Shown here: piece by piece, positions 57,901 to 64,000 of the stretch | How positions within the stretch are numbered: position 1 is the first letter of the stretch | How the letters are laid out: each line of letters starts with the position of its first letter | Source of the DNA: Aptenodytes patagonicus | Lineage: Eukaryota > Chordata > Aves > Sphenisciformes > Spheniscidae | NCBI RefSeq assembly: GCF_965638725.1 | Contig: NC_134953.1 | Coordinates: forward strand, 34,772,854 to 34,836,853 | DNA: 64,000 nucleotides | Direction of reading: 5' to 3' | Notes under the pieces: generated by a model | Databases searched by the model: none | What the model was told of the DNA's origin: nothing | Seen by the model: the letters and a program-made list of their open reading frames with translations, nothing else | Made by a program: the position numbers and the translations under genes

Positions 57901-60900
57901 AAAGATAACAATCCAGAGCCAATATGGTACAGCTTTTTGGATAAACATCCAGGAGATGTAGGGTGTGCTAGAGCAGTTATGAACTCTTGTGGATGGTGGA
58001 CAGCCTGCCAAGATGTGGCTTAGTGAATGGGCAATAATCCCATTAAGTGCAGGTGATGCAGTAAAGGCACACTGAAGTGCTGCATGTTAACCTGCAAAAA
58101 GCACAGCTGACTGGTTTTTTTAATGCATGCTACCATCAATGCCACCTGGATTTATTATTTGCATTAGAGCATCATAAGAACTTCCAATAATGGAAGGTGA
58201 TCAGCAAAATGGCATGGAAAGTACCCTATTAGATAGCTCATTGCAAAGGAGTGTGTGGGTAGGTGGGAAAAGCTCCCCGCTCCACTGAATCCTCCATCCC
58301 AACATTTTTTGGAGCGTAGAGATCAGCAGTGCTATACCAGACCAAGGATTCATCTGTCCCTTACGCTATCTCTGACAGCACCCAAAACCTGATGCCCAGA
58401 GAAATAAAGAACAGCATGACCACTTAGCGATACCTCTCCTGAAAACTCCTAGCTATTTGTTTGACTTGGAAAGTATGCCTGACCGAGCAATTTCCAATGT
58501 ATTTATTAACTCCCAGTAAACTTCTCATCCGTGAACCTTGCCAGATTACCTGGGAACTCGTGCAAGCTCTTCACATCCCCAGTGTCACGTGGCAAGTTCT
58601 GCAGCTCGGTTGCTCTGCGTGGGCAGCCTGGCTGACAAGGACTGAAAAAGAGCTTAGAAGGAAGGGATGCGCAATGGGCAGAACTGCTGGATTTCTCTTT
58701 GGTGTGTGTGTACCAGCTTTAAGGAAACAAGCTTTTGGAGCCTGAGGGGAGAATGTAGTTCTAACTAAGAAGTTACCTCCCTGGTCCAAGTCTCACCTTG
58801 CGCTCCCAGCCCATTAACACAGGGTATCCTTGGTATCTTTTCCTAGAGAAAAACAAAAGCTGTGGAGCTAGAAGAGAACAGCAAGGTCATCAAATGCTGT
58901 CCCTATAGTTGCAGCTTATGCAGCAAGTGCCTGCCTCTTACAGGTGCATGGCATGTGTGTTCCATGTACCACTACTCAGTGCAGGCCACAGAACCCTTCC
59001 TGGAGCCCTACAGCAAGCTCAGACCAACAACACCTATTGTAGTGTCTAGCCAGTAGGTAGCAGAAAAGATTGAAGGTGAATCGTTTTATGGCTTCTAACA
59101 GACTCTGAGGCACCAACCTCCTTGCCCCTCTGTTCAGCTATGGAGGAGCAATATCAGTTCTATTATCCGTTAGGAAAATTCTGCCCAGCAACCCCTGCAC
59201 CAAACTTCAGTTCCCTCCTCACCTTCAGATATACTGGAGAGGCCTAAGAAGAAAGGAAAGCAAGTCTTTAACTTAATTACCCAATTACCTTTTGATAATC
59301 ACTCAATTATCTTTTGCTGCAGTCCTTTTTATTTCTTATTCCTCCTATGTTCTTAACAAATTAGCTTCCACAAAACAAACCTTGCTGTGACTACAGCAAA
59401 CAAACAAACAGGCCCCCCCTGCGCAAATAAAAAACCCCATTAAGTGCAGACATCAGTCTCTACAGCTCATTACCAGTGTTCCTTTTCTAGCCTGGTAAAC
59501 TTGAGAAAGGAAAGGCTGTGCAGCTGTGGGAACTGCAGTCCTCCACTGACTGCAGCGCTTGCCAGAGAGACGCACTCTGTCCCGCAGGCCAGACATCACT
59601 TCAATGTACTCAAGCTTTACTGCCCTTGGCCAGCCAAAATGAAGGGGGAACAAAGCTAGGGAGGACCTGCCTCAGCAGGCCAGCCTGAAAGGCAGGAAAA
59701 TCTCTGTGTACCCCTTGGACAGTTATGAAGTAGAGGCAGATCTTAATCTCTGAAGATGAATAGAAGTGTGTGAGTACTTGCGCTTGACTGAGGTTGTTTT
59801 ACAGAGTGCTGTCAGACGTCTTACTAGACCGCAGGACTAGTGACACTTGATCACATCCCCTGCAAGCCAAAGCAGCTCTTCCCATGGACTCTGCTGTGCA
59901 GGAACGGGGAGGATTCACCGAGCTTCCCTGGCCTCAGAGTTCCCAGGGGCTCCTTAGAAACCCCCTTTCTTTATACTGCTTGTGGGAAAAGGCATCATCA
60001 TCTAACAAACTTTCATCACATGATGAGATCTGTTAATTATTTAAAAAATAGCCCCAGACACTCTACAATTGAAAATGTAGATGTGATATAATCAGCACAG
60101 GGATCCACAAAACTTTGCAAGCAGGCTGTAAGTCTAACTGAGAACCCAGGAGAGAAATCTTAAAGAAATTTCTTTGTAATATGTAGCGCACAACTAATAT
60201 TTGTAGTAGCTGGGAGGTGGGGGCAATCACATCTGATCATCCAGTCAGAATGACCGGCTTATATTTAATGACTAAGATGCAAATTTAATCACATACTCTT
60301 AAACTGCTGCTAATTGGAGGGTTTTTTTTTTAATCTGTGAGGATAATTTGACTACTGAGCACTAATACCTGGAATGCCATGTAATCCTCATTATACAGCC
60401 ATAACTTAAAAAAAAAAAATCCGCATGGGGAATAAAGAATCCTTTTTTAAAAATGTTAAAGGCAAGAAAATTTCTTAAGAAAATCCTTCCTGTGAAGTAT
60501 CATCACCTGGCTGCTTATCTAAAACTTCAGAGCAGCCAGAATGAGGTGGGGGGAAGAGACAGTCCTCCAGTGTGGCTGCTCAGACCTGTGCAATACGGAG
60601 GGATGGCACACTGCTTGCTAATCTTATCTAATGGTGAAGGCTGCTTTTCTTTAAAGATGAAAACCAGAGCTGCTATCTACAGGGAATCTACCCCTCCCCA
60701 GTTTAGCATCTTTAAATGGTACCTGAAATACTGCTGTCCAGGCTGTCACGCAGCTGGTCCCTGTGTGTTCTGTGACTTGGTCTCTGACTTTGAGTGTTTT
60801 TTGAAAGTTGTTTATTTTATATTTTTTATCTTGAAATCCCTAAACAGGCCAATACCTGGCTGCCACAGAGCTTTGTTCTTCTACTGTGTGCTGTCCCAGT

Positions 60901-62740
60901 GAAGGAGACTGGCTGGAGATCCTTCATACGTTGGGGTAAGGTCCTCGCTGTTCTGGAATATCCTTCAACATGAGACAAAAATAGATATACCATGTCCAGC
61001 AGGTGGTACTGAGCTCCTCTGCAGGCCAAAGGACAGATTGTGGGGTATCAGTGCTATACAGGAAAGGACTTGAGATGAATGAGCAATATAATGTTTTCAC
61101 GGTAACCTGTGTCTCCCCCACCCTGTGGAGGGGGGATGCAGGACCTGCATGATGAGAACATCTATTGCTGGAGAACAGCCCAGTGGGATGTTGTAACTGT
61201 ATGGCCTGCTTACAAATGAAATAATGAGGCTGAAGGATTATAAAGGAACCATTACAATTCTGTTGTCCCATGCTAACTGCTCTCCCTGAATCACATCTTT
61301 ATCTCAGTTTGACTTTCTCTAGAGCTGGGATACATTAGCATAATCATCCTTGCATCCTCTGATGTTCAAATTTTCTTCTTAGTCTCCTGCAGCCTTGTTC
61401 CAAAAGCTTTTCATATTTCTTCCAGGAATCAAGATTTTTATGTAAGCAGCAGTGAGGGATTTAGTTTGCATGTATAAATATACAATAGTCTCACTACTCT
61501 GGCTGCTAGTGCAAAGTGAATCCATGACACAGGTTATCTTCTCTTAGCTAAAGGCAAAGGCATACGTTAACTGACAATGAATTATCCTATTGTAGAGCCT
61601 GCAGGATGGGGACTATTGCTGCTAACACACTGTCTTATCCTGCATGCAGTACATATAGAGCAAACTTCTATTAGCAGCTTTGGAACACAGGCAAGCGATA
61701 ATGTGTAAATTCATTAGGTGGCATCTCAAAGCCCAAAGTGTGTGTGTGGGCTATCACATCCATTTCAATAGGAATTTTGCCTGCAGGAGAAGCAGACTCA
61801 TGCAAATGCTGTTAGATCATTTTAATAGACCAAAAATCTAAGGGGATTCAGGAGCGGCAAGCAGCCACCTTAAAGACACCTCACTGCATAGTACATACCT
61901 TGGATTCCAACCCAGAGTAAAAAAATGCTGGCTTATCCAGTGATAAGAGTATAAAGACTGTGATCTAGGAAAAAAAGAGATAGAATAGGGACAAAACTAG
62001 TTTCATCTGACAAAGCAAATCTCTTCACCAGACTGTAATCTTAAAAAGTCTGGAAGAACTGAAATATTTGACCATCCTAGAGTTTAGGTACCAAAATTAA
62101 TCCTATTTAGTACATTAGATCTTTACCTAAACCTCTTTGTACCGAAGATGGAAGACTTGGCCCTCAGAGCAGGATTTCCAAGATGACTTCAGCTGGTCTC
62201 CCAGTTTTTGTTACTGGAACATGGAAAAACTCCCTGATTTTACAAATCAAACACTTTTAGGCATAAGTTATTCTTGAGGGATACCTGTGGGTAAGTTGCT
62301 GAAGAATTAGGGCAATAAAGTACTGTGCTGCTCCTGCCTTACTTGCTCTGGTACAATCCTGCTTTCAGTGCTCAGAAGGGATGTCCAGATTAGTCTCTTC
62401 TACTAGGCAACCCTTCCTAATGTACCCACTATTTAGTACTATCTAGCTTACCGTTACACACTTTGAGGCCTGATCTGACTAAAAGACAGTGATGAGTAGG
62501 TCTTCAGTGAATGAAATTAGTGAGTTGTGGCTGAAGTGTGGCCAATCCCATCTTACTCACAAAACACTTCTGTTTCTGGCTTTGGTGTGCTATTTGTGGG
62601 TGGGAAGCCACAGAAACTGGTTTGTGTGTGACACAGAGGAACTTGCTCACAGAAATTCTGTCTTAAAGAACAAATAGAAAAACACTGTTTCTAAGAAATA
62701 AGCTGAATGAGACTCCCCAGAAACAAAGGACATGTAACTT
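54911..62740. other. Intergenic or intronic DNA, no recognised gene
   Basis: About 7.8 kb of mixed composition. The frames present (for example 60,453-60,902 plus, 149 codons) lack homology and supporting signals. A tight acceptor/donor pair brackets only 29 nt at 56,121-56,149, and a directly abutting CAACAG|GTAAGT occurs at 56,744-56,755. Apart from these and the weak old repeat at 58,318-58,470, nothing stands out. Confidence 0.5.
58318..58470 (+). mobile_element. Possible ancient interspersed-repeat remnant
   Basis: The stretch with CCAGACCAAGGATTCATCTG, CTCTGACAGC and CTGATGCCCAGAGAAATAAA in this order and spacing recalls an old amniote repeat (…GGTCAGACCAAAGGTCCATC…CTGTCTCTGACAGTGGCCA…). 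I cannot assign the family, and the match is from memory. Confidence 0.35.
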
Positions 62741-62747
62741 CTACCAG

Positions 62748-63966
62748 GGGATCCGGCCTAGCCAGCACGGATTCATGAAAGGCAGGTCCTGCTTGACCAA
62801 CCTGATCTCCTTCTATGACCAGGTGACCCGCCTAGTGGATGAGGGAAAGGCTGTGGATGTGGTCTACCTGGACTTCAGCAAGGCCTTTGATACTGTCTCC
62901 CACAGCATTCTCCTAGAGAAGCTGGCGGCTCACGGCTTAGACAGGTGGACTCTGCGCTGGGTCAAAAACTGGCTGGATGGCCGGGCCCAGAGAGTTGTGG
63001 TGAATGGAGTTACATCCAGTCGGCGGTCGGTCACGAGCGGTGTTCCCCAGGGCTCAGTACTGGGGCCGGTCTTGTTTAATATCTTTATTGATGATCTGGA
63101 TGAGGGGATTGAGTGCACCCTCAGTAAGTTTGCAGACGACACCAAGCTGGGTGGGAGTGTTGATCTGCTCGAGGGTAGGAAGGCTCTGCAGAGGGACCTG
63201 GACAGGCTGGATCGATGGGCCCAGGCCAACTGTATGAGGTTCAACAAGGCCAAGTGCCGGGTCCTGCACTTCGGCCACAACAACCCCATGCAGCGCTACA
63301 GGCTTGGGGAAGAGTGGCTGGAAAGCTGCCCAGCAGAGAATGATCTGGGGGTGTTGGTCGACAGCCGGCTGAACATGAGCCGGCAGTGTGCCAGCAGGAG
63401 TAGGGAAGTGATCGTGCCCCTGTACTCGGCCCTGGTGAGGCCGCACCTCGAATACTGTGCTCAGTTTTGGGCCCCTCACTACAAGAAGGACGTTGAGGTG
63501 CTGGAGCGTGTCCAGAGAAGGGCAACGAGGCTGGTGAGGGGTCTGGAGAACAAGTCTTACGAGGAGCGGCTGAGGGAACTGGGGTTGTTTAGCCTGGAGA
63601 AAAGGAGGCTGAGGGGAGACCTCATCGCTCTCTACAACTACCTGAAAGGAGGTTGTAGCGAGGTGGGTGTCAGTCTCTTCTCCCAAGTAACAAGCAATAG
63701 GACAAGAGGAAACAGCCTCAAGTTGCGGCAGGGGAGGTTTAGATTGGATGTAAGGAAAAATTTCTTTACTGAAAGAGTGGTGAAACATTGGAACAGGCTG
63801 CCCAGGGAAGTGGTGGAGTCCCCATCCCTGGAGGTATTTAAAAGACGTGTAGATGAGGCACTTAGGGACATGGTTTAGTGGGCATGGTGGCGTTGGGTTG
63901 ACGGTTGGACTCGATGATCTTAGAGGTCTTTTCCAACCTCAATGATTCTATGATTCTATGATTCTT
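62748..63966 (+). mobile_element. 5'-truncated CR1 LINE (chicken repeat 1)
   Basis: CR1 is the dominant avian non-LTR retrotransposon. This copy starts abruptly within the reverse-transcriptase region near 62,748 ([11 protein letters not shown] precedes the first ATG), as expected from incomplete reverse transcription. It runs through the RT thumb and C-terminal region and a short 3'UTR (GGTTGGACTCGATGATCT, then AGGTCTTTTCCAACC). It ends in the diagnostic 8-mer tail ATTCTATG repeated at 63,945-63,966 (two copies plus ATTCTT). No target-site duplication is evident, normal for CR1. Confidence 0.95.
62775..63878 (+). pseudogene. CR1 ORF2 fragment: reverse transcriptase, no endonuclease
   Basis: A 367-codon frame without stops encodes the RT palm and downstream region. 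[10 protein letters not shown] carries the first catalytic Asp, [10 protein letters not shown] is RT motif 4, and FADDTK is the catalytic FADD box. VLHFGHNNP, the [13 protein letters not shown] segment, [13 protein letters not shown] and WNRLPREVV at the C-terminus are all CR1 hallmarks. The N-terminal part (esterase/endonuclease domain and start of RT) is absent, and the first ATG is just an internal Met, so it cannot be an autonomous element. Between MSRQCA and SRSREV the sequence is shorter than the usual CR1 protein by roughly 17-20 residues, without frame loss. An intact frame suggests a geologically young insertion. Confidence 0.93.
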
Positions 63967-64000
63967 CTAAACGGTCATAATATTTAAAAAAGAATGCCCT

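Noticed and set aside
60453-60902. 149-codon plus-strand frame
   Set aside because: No homology, no supporting promoter or splice signals, and no codon-usage evidence I can judge.
63054-63788. 244-codon minus-strand frame antisense to the CR1 reverse transcriptase
   Set aside because: Shadow of the coding strand; the plus-strand frame has all RT motifs.

Overview
This window looks like nuclear DNA from a bird, probably a neoavian. It holds a complete, intron-containing CDK1 (CDC2) gene whose 303-codon product has the length I recall for the avian protein. It also holds a young, 5'-truncated CR1 LINE with the typical avian 3' tail, and a solo endogenous-retrovirus LTR of a kind common in neoavian genomes. 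Introns are compact and repeat density is low. No bacterial, plasmid, phage or CRISPR features are visible.

Layout. (1) About 1-22,400 is AT-rich, non-coding DNA. I interpret it as the first intron of ANK3 (ankyrin-G), read on the minus strand. (2) A CpG island at about 21,930-22,900 contains, on the minus strand, a short first coding exon at 22,446-22,396. It starts MASSSSSRPAG in a strong Kozak context and ends at a canonical GTGAGC donor. The N-terminus resembles one alternative N-terminus of ankyrin-3, and its position head-to-head with CDK1 matches the ANK3-CDK1 order I recall from human 10q21. (3) About 22,900-29,600 is intergenic DNA between the two divergent promoters. (4) A second CpG island at about 29,630-30,640 is the CDK1 promoter. 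It carries an E2F-type site, two inverted CCAAT boxes 33 bp apart, and a CDE/CHR tandem with exactly 4 bp between elements. (5) CDK1 follows: a non-coding exon 1, then seven coding exons at 31,254-38,970, all with GT/AG junctions and compatible phases. The 3'UTR ends near an AATAAA at 39,185. (6) About 39,210-62,740 is mostly intergenic. It contains poly-G tracts, weak old repeat remnants, a solo LTR at 52,072-52,619 (minus), and a possible unannotated plus-strand transcription unit with a TATA box at 53,340 and two exon-like segments. (7) The window ends in a CR1 fragment at about 62,748-63,966 (plus) with an open 367-codon reverse-transcriptase frame.

Functionally, the secure gene is CDK1, the mitotic cyclin-dependent kinase. 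Its promoter architecture predicts G2/M-restricted expression through NF-Y and DREAM/MuvB. The divergent neighbour, if it is ANK3, encodes a membrane-skeleton adaptor and shows no functional link to CDK1. I found no convincing new biological system. The best new leads are the candidate TATA-driven spliced transcript at about 53.3-54.9 kb and the bird version of the ANK3 alternative first exon.
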